Shown here in pieces: positions 35,294 through 47,485 of a DNA stretch of 64,000 nt. The stretch is from Elmis aenea. Taxonomy: Eukaryota; Arthropoda; Insecta; Coleoptera; Elmidae. Position numbers and translations under genes: made by a program. Numbering within the stretch: the first letter of the stretch is position 1; each line of letters begins with the position of its first letter. The stretch covers positions 62,565,415 through 62,629,414 of the forward strand of contig OX393578.1 of the NCBI GenBank assembly GCA_947652605.1. Reading direction: 5' to 3'. The notes beneath the pieces are model-generated. The model was not told the origin of the DNA. It worked only from the letters and a program-made list of their open reading frames with translations, and ran no database searches.

Positions 35294-37439
35294 TAGAGTT
35301 GAAAAATGTACATAGGGTTTTAATTTTTGTATTTTTAAGCAACTAATATTTTAAAACATAACTAGACATAAAAAATATTTTTTTTTGAAATTAAGGAAAT
35401 TTTGACCATGAGAGGTTATAGCAATAATTAAAAAATTATATTATTGATTTGCCCTTTAGACTTTAGAGTATTAATTTGCCTAGGTAATTATTCCTGACAT
35501 TTTTACCCAAGCTTTTGATCATTCAAACAAAGTTGCTTGCAGTGGGTCGAATTCAGTTGGATAAATTTTTGACCGGTTCACATTATTCAATGATTTATCT
35601 GGCCTGGTTATTCGAGTTGCACCCTTCACGCATACACGTACATTTTAATAGAATATCTGTATTATTCAACGCCTGAGGACACATCGCGATAAATATTTCA
35701 TGAGAAATATGAAAAATAGCTCCTCAAAGTTTTTTCTTCTCTATTCATTGCGTTTCTGTGCGTTTTCATTCGCATCCGCGATGAAAAAAAAAAACAAGTA
35801 ATCGGTAGGGACGACCATTTAGGGACACTCTTCGTTAACTTGTTGATTAGCAAAGTTTCTCTGGCCTTATTAATATTATACAACGCTACAGAACTGACTT
35901 GCTGCATAAAAGGGAGGTTTACAGAGGGAATCATATGTTGCATTGCGTTTGTTGTGCTTTGGTGCACAGTATAAATGGCAAAGTAATATTTATCCGCTTT
36001 GATATGCTCGTCGCGTGGGTATAATGCTATTTGAATAAGGCAGATGCGATGCACCAGACAGGACAAAATTGCAGTTTCATAAGCAGTAAATAATTTCTGT
36101 AAACAAGAATGAAAAACTCAACATTTTTAGTTTGTTTAAGTTAGTGTTCAAACATTTTTCATTTAAAGGGAATTAAAAATATCAAACTAAAATGGACCAC
36201 GGATCCAACCTAATTCATTATCTGGAATTTTTTTTAACCTATTCGACACAGTGTGTCTAGGTAAGGTCATTTGGTTCAAAATATCTATTAATAATTCTAA
36301 ATATTTTCACTCCATTTGTTTTTCCTTCAAATTTTTTACATCAAAAGTCTTCTGCTGCTTCAAAAAACGTTTAAAATAAACCGTTAACTGTCGAGAAAAT
36401 ATTAATAATTAAAATTGCAGCGAATCTTTGCGCTTGTGTGACGAGTCGAATCATTAAATTTAATTTTAAATTTCGCATCTGCGTTGATTAAAAGTCGGTT
36501 GGCTTGCCCAAACACTCAGATTTGTAATTAAATTATTAATATGTCCTTTGGTTTTCCTTCGTCAATACATCTAGTCCCTGTGGATTTGGCTGTTTTGGAT
36601 GTGGGGTAAAATTCTTAATTTGTCTCCGCCCGCCCGGATTAATTAAGTTCAGATAACAAAATTGTCAGGCGCAGTCCAGAAATATTCAGTTAAAAATAAG
36701 CATCAAAGCAAATATGTAATATCTACTGCAATAACATTAAAAATAAAAGTGATATTTTTAGTTTGAAAATTGTTTACCATGAAAGCGTTATGAAATTATA
36801 GCAGCTAGGAGTTGAAAACAACCTTTAAAAATATTTTTTAAATCAAGTTACTTACAAGAAAACACGTTTTGGTCCTTCTTACACGTATTTAAGCTCGCAT
36901 TAAACAATTCCTATTCGAAAACAATTCCATTACGTCCAATGGAGTCGTTGCAGATGTATATCGAAACAATTTGGTTTTTAGTGCTTCGGCTCCAAAGATA
37001 CAAGATAATGATAACGGTTGGAAGGGATCATTTTATAGTTACGTTATACTGTGAACCTTGTGCTATGCCCTCTATAATTGCAAATGTTGGTTGCAGAGTA
37101 CACCTCTTAAGAAAGTTTTGCATTTAATAAACCGGGATGTGTGCTAAGCTGTTAGTAAAGTGAATTTAACACGATTTATATTAAATATCATTTCAGGATA
37201 AATATTTTTTAAATATTTGTAATTTGTTTATTGCGGGGTTAACTTCAGAATATTTAAAGTGCGTAGATTTTTCAGTTGGATAAACGACCCAATTCGTATT
37301 TTATAATTACCCCCAGCAGTTGATAACAAATTGAACATAAAATAAACGTTTGAAGCGAGTCCCAGACATCGTAAAATGAAGAGTATCTCGTCCTTAAATC
37401 AGGTTTTATGCGGGAATTGCTTTTTTTAATAGCAGGTTG
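35294..37439. other. intergenic, no supported gene
   Basis: An open frame of 122 codons at 35698-36066 (- strand) shows no motif I recognise and could be chance or old repeat. Nothing else stands out. Confidence 0.4.
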
Positions 37440-37469
37440 ACTATATTGTACAAGCTGCCTTCGTGATCA

Positions 37470-37805
37470 GCTTTGTAGCAGTGTTTGAACCAGTTTTTGA
37501 AGGGCCCAAGCGATTTTATGCGGATAATTTTCACAATGAGTTCCCTTGCTCCTTATTCTCCGGATTTGGCCTCATCCGACTACCATCTGTTTTCAAACTA
37601 AGACAAACACTTAACAGGATAAAAATTTGTAACTTATTAGAAGGTCATAGCGTCTGTAGGCGCTTATTTTGCAAACATAAACGAATGAATCTACGAAGAG
37701 GGTTTAGCGAGGATGGAACCTTGCTGAAATAAATGCACAGTGATTCTGGACGATTACGTAGAGAAATAAAAGTCTTTTAATCTACTGGACAATTGTTTCA
37801 ATGTC
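37470..37805 (+). pseudogene. mariner transposase relic
   Basis: With a frame change near 37540, the + strand reads APYSPDLASSDYHLFSN, the third-Asp block of mariner transposases, then DKHLTG and, further on, EGLARMEPC. Stops throughout. Same general type as the relic at 9640-10110 and clearly dead. Confidence 0.7.
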
Positions 37806-37837
37806 AGGCCGTGAACTTTTTAACTAGCCCAGGTATA

Positions 37838-38818
37838 CAGGGTGATTGAAATTCTAGTTTAAACATGGGGATCTCGCATATTATAGTAGCTAGAGTATAG
37901 GTTTACATTTGGGTTGTCTTCTTTCTGGATATGAATCTGCATATCGTTGACTTGACAACAGGGCCGTTCACAGAAAATTCAGGCCCCGGGGAAGCAATAG
38001 ACAATGGGCCCCCCTTTCCTCTTAGAAAGGTATACATTTAAGACTCGCATTTGATATAGACAATGTAATTCTGTATTAAAAATACAATTTTTTAACAGTA
38101 TTTGTAAACAAAATATTGTGTATTAGCTCGAATCCGGGCCCCCTTGGCAACACCGGGCCCCGGGAATTAGTCCCGTCTCCCCCCCCCCTGTGATAGGCCC
38201 TGCTTGACAATATAAACTTCTTATTCATTGAATAAAACAAATGGCAGCATATTGCGTTTTTCTTCGTTATTTTAAAATTCATTTTTACGAATTTATTAAT
38301 GTGACAAGTAATAGACTTTCAAATCAAGTTTGTTGATTGGTTGTCATGGAAACAACATAAACTACAACGATCGACCGGCTTACTTGTTTTATGATGGTTG
38401 TTGTTTAATAACTTTTTTTTTTAAATTTGACAATGAATAAATAAGTAATAATACCATGTGTGATACATCGATGGATTCAGAAAAATAAATGTTATTAGAT
38501 TATGTAAATAGCAAAAATTGCGCCCATAAGAAAAAACAAAGTTGGTTGTCATAAAACAAAAACGAATCGGATCTAGGAAAAATTTGTGACCACCATCCGA
38601 TTCGAGTTAAAAAGTTGGTTAGGCGTTTATACTCCAAAGGAGTTATGGACGATTTTCAAAAATCGTATTTTCCGGTTTTTCCTAATTTACTCAGACACCG
38701 TTCCAATTTCTCTTTGGATTATTAATGAGCACCAAATTTAGCAACTTTGCCAAATTTAAACGTATACTCTAGCTACTATAATAAGCGAGATCCCCATGCT
38801 CAAATTTCAATTACCCTG
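37838..38818. mobile_element. CAGGGTG hairpin MITE carrying a nested hAT MITE
   Basis: TA-CAGGGTGATTGAAATTCTAG at the left; CAAATTTCAATTACCCTG-TA at the right, with inverted homology over about 80 bases including ATGGGGATCTCGC and its complement GCGAGATCCCCAT. Size 981 bp, of which 252 bp is the insertion at 37959-38210. Confidence 0.82.
37959..38202. mobile_element. hAT MITE (244 bp) with 8-bp TSD
   Basis: Begins CAGGGCCGTTCACAG, ends CTGTGATAGGCCCTG, and is flanked by perfect 8-bp duplications CTTGACAA (37951-37958 and 38203-38210). Termini CAGGGCC and 8-bp duplication are diagnostic of hAT. The inside is unusually G/C-rich with GGCCCCGGGG and CCGGGCCCCGGG blocks and a run of C at 38181. 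Confidence 0.88.
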
Positions 38819-40747
38819 TATAGGAAGGTGAAGATATATTACACGCGTTATAGAATAACGTAATAGTGTGACAAGTAACGATTACAGAAAATGAAAAAGG
38901 GTAAACGAGTTGGTTGGAAACCTTTGTTCGACGGGATTCTCTTTTATGTCACATCATTTATGCAGATACGATAAGAGAACAGATGGTTGAACCATGAAGA
39001 GCTGTATTAGGTGGATACATATAACACATAAACGGTGGCCTGGCGTTGAACAATGTTCATTAGCTGCTATGAATAGTGTATAGTTACTCACGATTTAATT
39101 AATTAGATTGTGCATCGCTAATCGGTTTTAGATTATGTGACCGCTTCGAAAATGCTCGCGTTATGTTCGAAATATTTTGGTCCATAAACAGATTGTTTTT
39201 ACAAAATTGTCGATGGAATTTGATTATTACCTTTAATTTGTCATCAACTTCGCTTGGCCTTCCTTAGGGTAGTCCATCTATAACAGAGGTCGGCGAAACG
39301 GGGTGAATTACCCCAAGTGGGGTAAAAATGACATTTTTGGGGGGTAATGAGGACTCAATAGACAAATAAAATTATATAAAAAACGCGTTGTTATATTTAT
39401 AACAGATCGAAATTGTAATTTTAAGACATCTTCACCACATACATCACAAAACTTTTTATGAGCTTGTACCACAATTTTTCTTTTCGGAAGTTATACAGCA
39501 AAATATGAGGAAAATTTTAATTTTCCAACTGGAAATCGACACCAAATTTTAAATCAAATCCTGGACACAAAATATTTTCTAGTTGTAATGTGTCCAAGTT
39601 TTTTTTTTAATACTTTAAACACTTTAAACAACGCAAAGACAAAATAGTCTATTTAATAGAACGAAATAGCCTACTTAGTCTACTACCAGATCGTTAGCAG
39701 AGCTAGGGGAATTGTGTAAGCAGTTTCCGTACGGTTTCCGCAATTCTAGTTTTAATATTTGAATATAACATCTGCTGTTTATTGTACTGGGCTGTTAAAT
39801 ATTCCTCAGAGCCATTAGTAATTACATTAACGATAGCAATAAGGATTTAGTGGGGCTTAGCGTCTTGTTACTGTAAAGTTAGATTTGCAATAACGTTCTT
39901 TTTGTTTTTATAATCACGACACTGTTATAATAATAATAGTATCAAAACATTAGACAAGAAAAACTTAATTTATTGAAAGTGCACCCATAAAAATCCAAGA
40001 TTTTTTTTGATTCTCAATCACCATAAAAATGTGTAACTTTTCTCTAATTTAACTGATCTCGTATCTCTTACCGTTTCTAAGATACCAATGGTGAGCATCG
40101 AAAAATTCACCACGCTGTATATCCTAATTATTCATATTGTAACAACTAAGAAATAAAATAGAAGATATTCTGTACAATACGCATGATTATTTAGATATAT
40201 TAATTTTTTAAATTGTATAAAATTATTGCTGCTAAAGACCGCAGCTTATCCGCAAAACACATGCAACTTTAATTCAATTATTTGTAAAGCAAATTATGAA
40301 TAACTAATCTGTTGAAACGTCCGGCATGCGAATACTGAAAATTAATTTATTGGCGGTTTTGATGTTTATAAATCATTTAACGGATTACACAAAATGTATA
40401 AGCACATTCTGAAAACAATAATTTCGTCTCGCCATAAATATCACGTATATAAAACAAGAGCTTAAACAATTCCATTGTTACTTCTAAGAGGAGATTTATG
40501 GTGCACTTAGGATTTAATATTTTTGAGCTTTCAGGTGTAGTCGCACAACATGCAATACATATTCGTATTAGTACGGTGATATTAAGTATATTCGAAAGTA
40601 ATGTTCGCCTATTTAATTTTTTTTTAAATGGGTTTTTAATTTTTGTTCGATTTTAATTCAATATTAAGCAATCTACTTACAAAAAATAATTATTGATGGG
40701 ACAAACTTTTTTTCAGAACCAAAGAAAGTTTTTTATGTTTGAATATA
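38819..40747. other. intergenic with possible hAT end
   Basis: CAGAGGTCGGCGAAACGGGG at 39294 resembles a hAT-type terminus but no partner end is visible. No gene is supported. Confidence 0.4.
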
Positions 40748-40875
40748 CAGTGGAACAACATATTCGTCAGACTCGACATTCGCTAAACCCAAAATTCGTT
40801 ATATTTTTCGGCAAAGACGCTGCAATATTCGTCCAAAAATCCAAATTTCGGTAGATAGACCCAGAATGCTCGAAA
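40748..40875. repeat. solitary Tigger/pogo-like terminus
   Basis: TA-CAGTGGAACAACATATTCG followed by repeated ATTCGTC/ATTCGCT motifs as in pogo-like ends; no matching right end was found. Confidence 0.4.
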
Positions 40876-40924
40876 TGCCAGTGGGATTCAAGATATAAGT
40901 CAAACTTATCAGATTGCTCAAAAT

Positions 40925-42360
40925 GACATTGGAAGGACAACAAGCAGGATTCAGATCAAGGGGAAGAATTTGAGATAGGAACAGGACTCAGACAGGGAGA
41001 CTCATTATCAGCCCTCATATGCAACGTAGTTCTGGAAAAAATAGTAAGAGACTGAAGACTGAACAGAGAGGGAACAACACTAAACAAAAGTCACCAACTC
41101 ATAAGTTACGCCTATGATGTAGCTATAAAGGCAAGAACCTTGAAAGAACTAGGGGAGAGATCACAAGCAGAATGTCAGAAGCAGCACAAAAAATGGAATT
41201 AACACTCCAGTGCTCGCGCGGGATACTATAGTATCCCAGTGATGTTTTTCTGCAAATTTTTGTCAAATAGCACAATATTATGGCTTCGTCATTTCAGTAC
41301 CTTTTCATCTTACTTTGTAGACTTAGTTAGCCTTATTGCTTATCAGTGACCAGTGCTATAAAAGCTGACAACTTAAAAAAATTACGCTTGGGATACCTCA
41401 GTATCCCGCGCGATCACTAACGTGATTTTTATTTTTATAGCTCGAGTTTTGTTCGTAAGGTATTTTTCATGTTATTTTTGTTTTTACTTACAAAGATAAC
41501 TTTACTCACTTGAGAAAAAATGTTTTCAAAAAAATAAAAGAACAGCTGCACGTTATATAATCGCTGAATTGTCAGAAACCATGAGTGAGGCGAAAAATGC
41601 GACTACCTATTTAGAAAATTGTCATAAACATTAACGCTACTTTTTTTGGTAATGCATTTCTGTCATAATTGTAATGGTCATGTTAAATATATCAAACAAC
41701 CAAAAATAATTTTTTAAATGTCGTTAAAATCTATTATTGCGAGTGGGATACCATAGTATCCCACGCGAGCACTAACGTAACAAAAGTGAGCGCGAGTAAC
41801 GGAGTGTTAAGGATAAACGAATATAAGACCAAGCTAATGAGAATAGGACAACAAACAATAGAAGACAGGCTAGTGTTAGGGTAATTTGAGGGAGCAAATA
41901 AATTTCTGTACTTAGGGACACTTTTCACAAGGAATGGAAGAAGAAAAAGACACAAACATGAGAATACTGAAAACCAACAAAAGTGCAGGCGCTTTAAATA
42001 ACCCAATAAGAGCAAAACAGTTATCTAGCAGCACCAAACTACGTTTGCATAAAACAACACTAAGACCTACAGCGATCTATGGGTGTGAGACCTGGGTACT
42101 GAACAAAAATGCAAAGGAAGCCCTAAGAAAAGAAAGATAATTAGGAGAACAGTGGGAGGAAAGAGAACAAATGAGGGATATATGTATAAGAAGAACGAAC
42201 GAGCAGGTATTTACAATTTTCAAAGAAGCGACCATAGACAAAGTAATAAATGCCAGAAGAATACAATGGCTAAGACTTATTAAGAGAAGGGAAGACAAAG
42301 ACAGCAGAATGATAAAACAAAGAGCGTGGAAAGAACCTACACACAAGAAAAAAAAGGTAA
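40925..42360 (+). pseudogene. LINE copy (family 2), split by a piggyBac MITE
   Basis: EGQQAGFRSRG at the start, then, after a deletion, EEFEIGTGLRQGDSLSALIC and SYAYDVAIKARTLKE (RT motifs; the usual YADD has become YAYD). Coding resumes after the insertion with INEYKTKLMRIG. ILKTNKSAGALNNPIRAKQL and LRPTAIYGCETWVLNK are the typical C-terminal part, followed by INARRIQWLRLIKRRE. Stops and shifts are frequent. A further tail, APGKRGIDRPRKK, appears at 43156-43200 beyond another insertion. Different family from the 25380 copy. Confidence 0.8.
41203..41806. mobile_element. piggyBac-like MITE (604 bp)
   Basis: TTAA (41199-41202), CACTCCAGTGCTCGCGCGGG at the left, GCGCGAGTAACGGAGTG at the right, TTAA (41807-41810). 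Inner palindromes GGGATACTATAGTATCCC (41220-41237) and GGGATACCATAGTATCCC (41744-41761) lie near each end, with a third related GGGATACCTCAGTATCCC at 41390. Removing the element and one TTAA restores the LINE reading frame across the site (MELRINEYK), a clean proof of insertion. Non-coding. Confidence 0.9.
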
Positions 42361-42597
42361 TTTCTGTTAAAGATATTGGTTACAGTTAATTTTATCCCCA
42401 GAGTGCTTTCTTGGTATTATCTTTGCACTCCGTTAATTAATATATCCATTAGTATTATAAAAAGCAGAGATAAGTGCCTCGTCTTTTCCTACTGTTGTTA
42501 GAAATTTCCGGGATAGGTTCCACTGTATTAGGAGAAATGGAAAACAAACATGTATCAAATGGAAACACATCGTTATCAAAATGATGCTATAATATAA

Positions 42598-43152
42598 CTG
42601 TGGTCGGCGGGAAAAAGCACTTAAGTCAAAAAGTGCAATTTTTTATTATTAACCTTATACCATTCATATTGTTATGTTTTTATAATGGTAATTTGAATTT
42701 CGGCACTTGTGTTTCCTGTTTATAATGTTAGTTCCATTTCACATATTTTTATTAATAATATTTTTCTATTGCAATGAAATTTTGTGTAATCAAAAGATAA
42801 TAAAAGTTATATTTAAAAATGAGTATTTAAGTTTACTCCATTAATTTTTTTTTAAATTCTACATAAAAAATTTATTTTTTCAGAATAAACGAATAAACTG
42901 AATATATCCATTTGTTTACATTTGTTAAAAACTACTTAAGTTATTCTTATTTTATGCCAGTTTAAGTCAAGTATTTACTGTTTATTAAAAAATTTCATCA
43001 TGTTGACATATTGTGATAATTTAATACTTAATTTTAAGTAAAATATACCATACAAGTAAAATTTAAACTCACATGATAATCAGTAAAATAAAAAAACGTT
43101 GCTCCTGAAAATTGCACTTTTTGACTTAATTGCTTTTTCCCGCTGACCACAG
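42598..43152. mobile_element. DNA element with 45-bp terminal inverted repeats
   Basis: Left end CTGTGGTCGGCGGGAAAAAG and right end CTTTTTCCCGCTGACCACAG, with inverted homology continuing through CTTAAGTCAAAAAGTGCAAT. 555 bp, no coding capacity. Flanks share ATAA, which may be a 4-base duplication; superfamily not assigned. Right of it, LINE tail sequence resumes. Confidence 0.75.
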
Positions 43153-43219
43153 ATAAAGCACCAGGAAAAAGAGGTATTGACAGACCTCGAAAAAAAAGCT
43201 CAGCTTATGGAAGCTAATA

Positions 43220-44390
43220 ATGATCTTGAAGATGACCAATACAATCCTTGAATCACAAAAATTTGAAGTGTAAACAAAAGTTAAAGGCAGAAGTATAGTA
43301 GAATAATGCAAGGCTAGATTTAATTGAATATTACAACGATTTAGGTAAGCCTTTTGTAATTCTTATAAATAGTGTGATAACAGAATTAGAAAACATGCAA
43401 TTATACTTCAAGTACAACCAACTCTGTTCCAGAGAAGACGCAACAATTAACAATCCATGCTGTTAATGCAAATTATTTATGTGCATGTCAAGCTTATTTA
43501 TGTTTGTTGAAACTTTCAATGTCTAAACAGCCACAGTAACAATTGAGAAGATTAATTATTCCAGAACTGACCGCTAATTAGAAATTCTCTTTAGCTACCA
43601 AGACGAAACTACGTACAACAACAGAACTAGAACACCCTGCACACAAGTTAAAGATCTTCGTCAGAAGTACGGCAGCATTCAAAAGCGAAGCGCAGTTAAA
43701 TTTAATGATATTATATTTTGAAGTACATGAATACACGAGTTAACAAGTTGTTCATAGTTGAACTTCGAGTGCACTTCACGGTTCGGTAAAAACTGGCTCG
43801 AGTTTTATATACTTTCGGCAGGAAAAAAGTTTTTAGCATACTGGAAAGGCTTATCTGACCCTTAGAGTCACCCAATCTTCTTAAACCTTTAAAAAGTGAG
43901 TCCAGTCTAACAAAAAATACCTACTTTTCCACAAAAAAAAAAAACGTACATATAATCGCAGGTTAGTACAAGATAATCGACTTGGTGTATGTATTTGGAC
44001 AAGTGTTGGTGTCAATTTAATCTTAAATTTCTTGGAAATCTAACACTGTCGTTTGGATAAATTTGTGTCTAAGAAAATATGATCCTTAATTTGTATTGCA
44101 CATAGAGAGGACTACAACTTTACATGTAATAATTTAGATTTAATAGTAATAGTAAGTAAAGAATAATAAAATATTATGGAAGGTAAAAAATATCTTAAAA
44201 CATTTGTTTTCCATTTTTTATAGCTTGCTTAATTATGTGATCTTTTGTTTTGTTTTGGTCAATGGCCACTTAGATTAAACTTAATAAACAATATTATTGC
44301 TATAACTGGCTTGTCTTTAAAGATAAACTTAACAACCCATACATCAATGAATCGAGAAAAAAAAATCCTTTTAATGAACCCTTAATGAAC
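43220..44390. other. intergenic, no gene seen
   Basis: AT-rich, no open frame or repeat that I can recognise. Confidence 0.45.
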
Positions 44391-44419
44391 CCTACTCATA
44401 TTGGTGGTTCCCATGGTTT

Positions 44420-44856
44420 GTTTTATATTGGAATATTTGATGGTTCATGTTGACTTGTTTTATTTTTTACTCAAAAACTAAAGAACAAAAAAAAATTTCT
44501 AAATAAATCAATTTTCAAAAAAAAATATTTAAAATTGCAAAATTTTAACCCACCAAAAAGTTCTGATAAAAAAACCAACAGGGGTCACACTTTTAGCCCC
44601 CTGTGAAGGTGGGAGATAATTGAAAATATTACTATGGGAAACCTGTTAATAAGCATAAAACATCTACCAAATATAATTTTCTACATTAATCCAAATTTGA
44701 GAAATTAAATAAAAACCCAATTTTACGCTCCCCTTAAAGGGGGTGTAACTCATAAAGGAGACGTCTAAGGAAACAAATTTATATGAAAGAGCCCCCCTTA
44801 ATTTTCGATAAGGAATCAGCACCTGATTTTTTTCGCAATATTTAAGAAACACCCTG
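44420..44856 (+). repeat. palindromic repeat X, copy 1
   Basis: From GTTTTATATTGGAATATTTG to TTTAAGAAACACCCTG-TA. The same unit occurs inverted at 45308-47030 (interrupted by a hAT insertion) and, truncated, in direct orientation at 47179-47485. Landmarks AACAGGGGTCACACTTT, CCCCCTGTGAAGGTGGGAG and CTTAAAGGGGGTGTAACTC. Its outer end AACACCCTG-TA places it in the CAGGGTG group. Confidence 0.8.
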
Positions 44857-45110
44857 TATACCTACAAACATTATTGAAATTGACTAATTCCTAATCAATC
44901 TGTTCTAAAAATGTTATAATTTGACCAGGGATGGAATAACGTTTTAAATCGTTACGTTATTGTATAACGTTATTTATTATTTGTTTTCGTTACATAACTT
45001 TATAAATAACGTTAAAAAAATGAATTGTTGTGTTATATAACGTTATATAACGTTACATGAATTATGATATACAGGGTGTTTTATTCTTGAGGCTTTCGCG
45101 ACCGTTATCC

Positions 45111-45306
45111 ATAATACAATCTTGGTTTCCGGGTTTGGAACCGCGTCTTCTATATTTAGAAGTAGTTGACGTTTCGACCATTGTGTCTTGGTCTTTTTCA
45201 AAACGAAAAGTCGTTTTGAAAAAGACCAAGACACAATGGTCGAAACGTCAACTACTTCTAAATATAGAAGACGCGGTTCCAAACCCGGAAACCAAGATTG
45301 TATTAT
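45111..45306. repeat. perfect 196-bp palindrome
   Basis: Two 96-base arms are exact reverse complements around a 4-base loop AAAG (45207-45210). Landmarks: CAATCTTGGTTTCCGGGTTT left, AAACCCGGAAACCAAGATTG right. A CAGGGTG terminus stands 39 bases to the left (45072) and another directly after it (45308), both pointing the same way. Confidence 0.95.
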
Positions 45307-45307
45307 A

Positions 45308-47030
45308 CAGGGTGTTTCTTAAATAATGCGAAAAAATTCGGCAGGTGATTCCTTATCAAAAATAAAGTGAGGTCTTTTATATAACAATTTTTTCTTAGGC
45401 GTCTCCTTTCGGAGTTACACCTAGGGTTTGGGAAGATTCGGTCTTTTTAGATTCGACGAATCCGAATCGAATCCACGATTATTTTACGAATCCGAATCCG
45501 GATCCGAATCCAGTTCTAAAATTAAATGAATTGTAGTGCCATAAAAATTATTGTACGTATGGTGTTTAAAGTTCGCGCAAATTTTAAAATTACAGGCGAT
45601 TTACAATATTTGTCAGCGGTTGTCAGTTTTGTCAGTAGCGCATCAATGGGTTTTACTAACACGGTGTTAAGTTAATTCATGTTTATATTAATAATTCAAA
45701 CGGCCTTCAATCAGTTAAAATGGCACTGTATTTCATTGTTAAAGTATGAAGTAAAATAACAAGTATATTAGTATACAGGGTGTTTTACTTTTCCATGGGA
45801 CACTATTACTATCTCCGTAAATAATGAAAATACAAGGTTGATCAAATGGGACAAAAGTTAGCTATTTAGGGGTGTATTTTAAACCAGATCTTGTTTTGTT
45901 TAAAAATTCCATGGCTTGCGTGATATAACGAAAAAACCGAAATCGATCAAAATTTTTCAAACTTAAATATCTCGGCTATTGTTGCGAATACACAAAAACG
46001 CCAAAGGAAAAAAGTTTTGTAGATTTGGTTTGCTATAAGATGGCAACAGTCAGATTTTTTTATGAATTACCGTGCAAGATATTGGACAAAACAACTTTTT
46101 TTTAAATGGCAATCGTAGTAGGTGATGACTGATTTAAAGATTATTTTTTTCTCTTTACAATGATATAATATTTTGTATGTCTATTTTCAAAAATAAGCGA
46201 AATAACCTAAAAAAATGCAAAATCTTAAGATAAAAATCAAGGTTATTTTTTTGCTTCAGCTTCAGAGAAGTTCTCTCTGAATTGGTTGACCTTGGTTTAA
46301 TTGTTATGATTGCTCGATATACTTTTTCTAAATAGTTCGTTCTAATTTTGGCATTTGAAAATAATGCATTTTTTTAAGTAGGCAAATTTATCTTGATACT
46401 TTGGTAATATAAGGCATTTTACCGTTTCCAATATATGATTAAGCTCTTCTTCCATCGTTAACAACTGAACGTCATCTGCAGTATTCCGCAATCACCCTCT
46501 GTTAAATGCTCTGTTTCTTCATTTTTGTCTTCTCCGTCAAACAATCGTTTCGTAGGTAATATTTGTTGCAAAATTAAGTATTTTCTCTGAAGTTGTGGTA
46601 GCATTAATGAGACCTAATCCGAGATTCGTCGAATCTTAGACCGAATATCGAATCCGAATATTTGCTGTAGGATTCGGCGAATCCGAATCCGGGTACCCGG
46701 ATCCGAAAAACCCTAGTTACACCCCCCTAAAGGGGATCGGTAAAATTAGTTTTTTTTTAATTTCTCAAATTTAGATAAATGTAGGAGAATTATATTTGGT
46801 AGATGTTTTGTACTTATTAAAATGTTTCTCATAGTAATATTTTGAATCATCTTCCACCTTCATAGGGGGCTGATTAGTGCGACCCCTGTTGGTTTTTTAA
46901 TCAGAACTTTTTGGTGACTTGAAATTGTGCAATTTAAATTTTTTTTTTGTTAGTTTGATTTATTTAGAACCTTTTTTATTCTTTAGTTGTTCTTGTAAAT
47001 CGTACAGTTTTAAGTAAAAAATTAAATGAG
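45308..47030 (-). repeat. palindromic repeat X, copy 2 (inverted, interrupted)
   Basis: Begins CAGGGTGTTTCTTAAATAAT and, after the hAT insertion at 45422-46715, continues with CCCCCTAAAGGGG and CTTCCACCTTCATAGGGGGC to about 47030. Together with copy 3 it forms a larger palindrome whose centre (47040-47150) includes the inverted pair AGAATTGACGGGCG and CGTCAATTCT. Confidence 0.8.
45422..46715. mobile_element. second hAT element, nested (1294 bp)
   Basis: Ends TAGGGTTTGGGAAGATTCGG and TCCGAAAAACCCTA, with perfect 8-bp duplications GTTACACC (45414-45421 and 46716-46723). Both ends carry repeated GAATCCGAATCC/GATTCG motifs (45440-45520; 46625-46705). A stray CAGGGTGTTTTACTTTTCC at 45776 suggests a further decayed insertion. 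No transposase frame is visible, so non-autonomous. Confidence 0.88.
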
Positions 47031-47178
47031 TGAATTTGATGTTTATGTTAATATTGGGTAGAAGGTAGAATTGACGGGCGTTTTAGCGTTCTCGCCGCGT
47101 AAACGTCAAAATGAATTACACCCGTCAATTCTATCCAATATGAACATAAACAAACCATGGTAACCACCAAAATAAATC

Positions 47179-47485
47179 GTTTTATATTGGAATATTTGAT
47201 GGTTCATGTTCATTCACATAATTTTTTACTCAAAAACTGTAGGTTTAACGAGAACAGTTAAAGAATAAAAAAAACTTCTAAATAAATCAAGTTTTCGAAA
47301 AAAAAAAATTGCTAGACTTCAACCCACCAAAAAGTGCTGATAAAAAAACCAACAGGGGTTGCACTTTTCAGTCCCCTGTGAAGGTGGGAGATGATTAAAA
47401 ATATTACTTTGGGAAACCTTTTAATAAGTATTAAACATCTACCGAATATCATTCTCCCACATTTATCCAAATTTGAGAAATAAAA
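47179..47485 (+). repeat. palindromic repeat X, copy 3 (truncated)
   Basis: Same order as copy 1 (GTTTTATATTGGAATATTTG; AACAGGGGTTGCACTTTTCA; CCCCTGTGAAGGTGGGAG) but lost before the GGGGGTGTAACTC part and the terminus. Confidence 0.8.

Noticed and set aside
35698..36066. 122-codon open frame on the - strand
   Set aside because: No domain, no family-like block and no splice context could be defended; retained only as a note in the intergenic entry.
45043..45326. Two open frames on opposite strands with the same protein sequence
   Set aside because: They arise because the DNA is a perfect palindrome; not genes.
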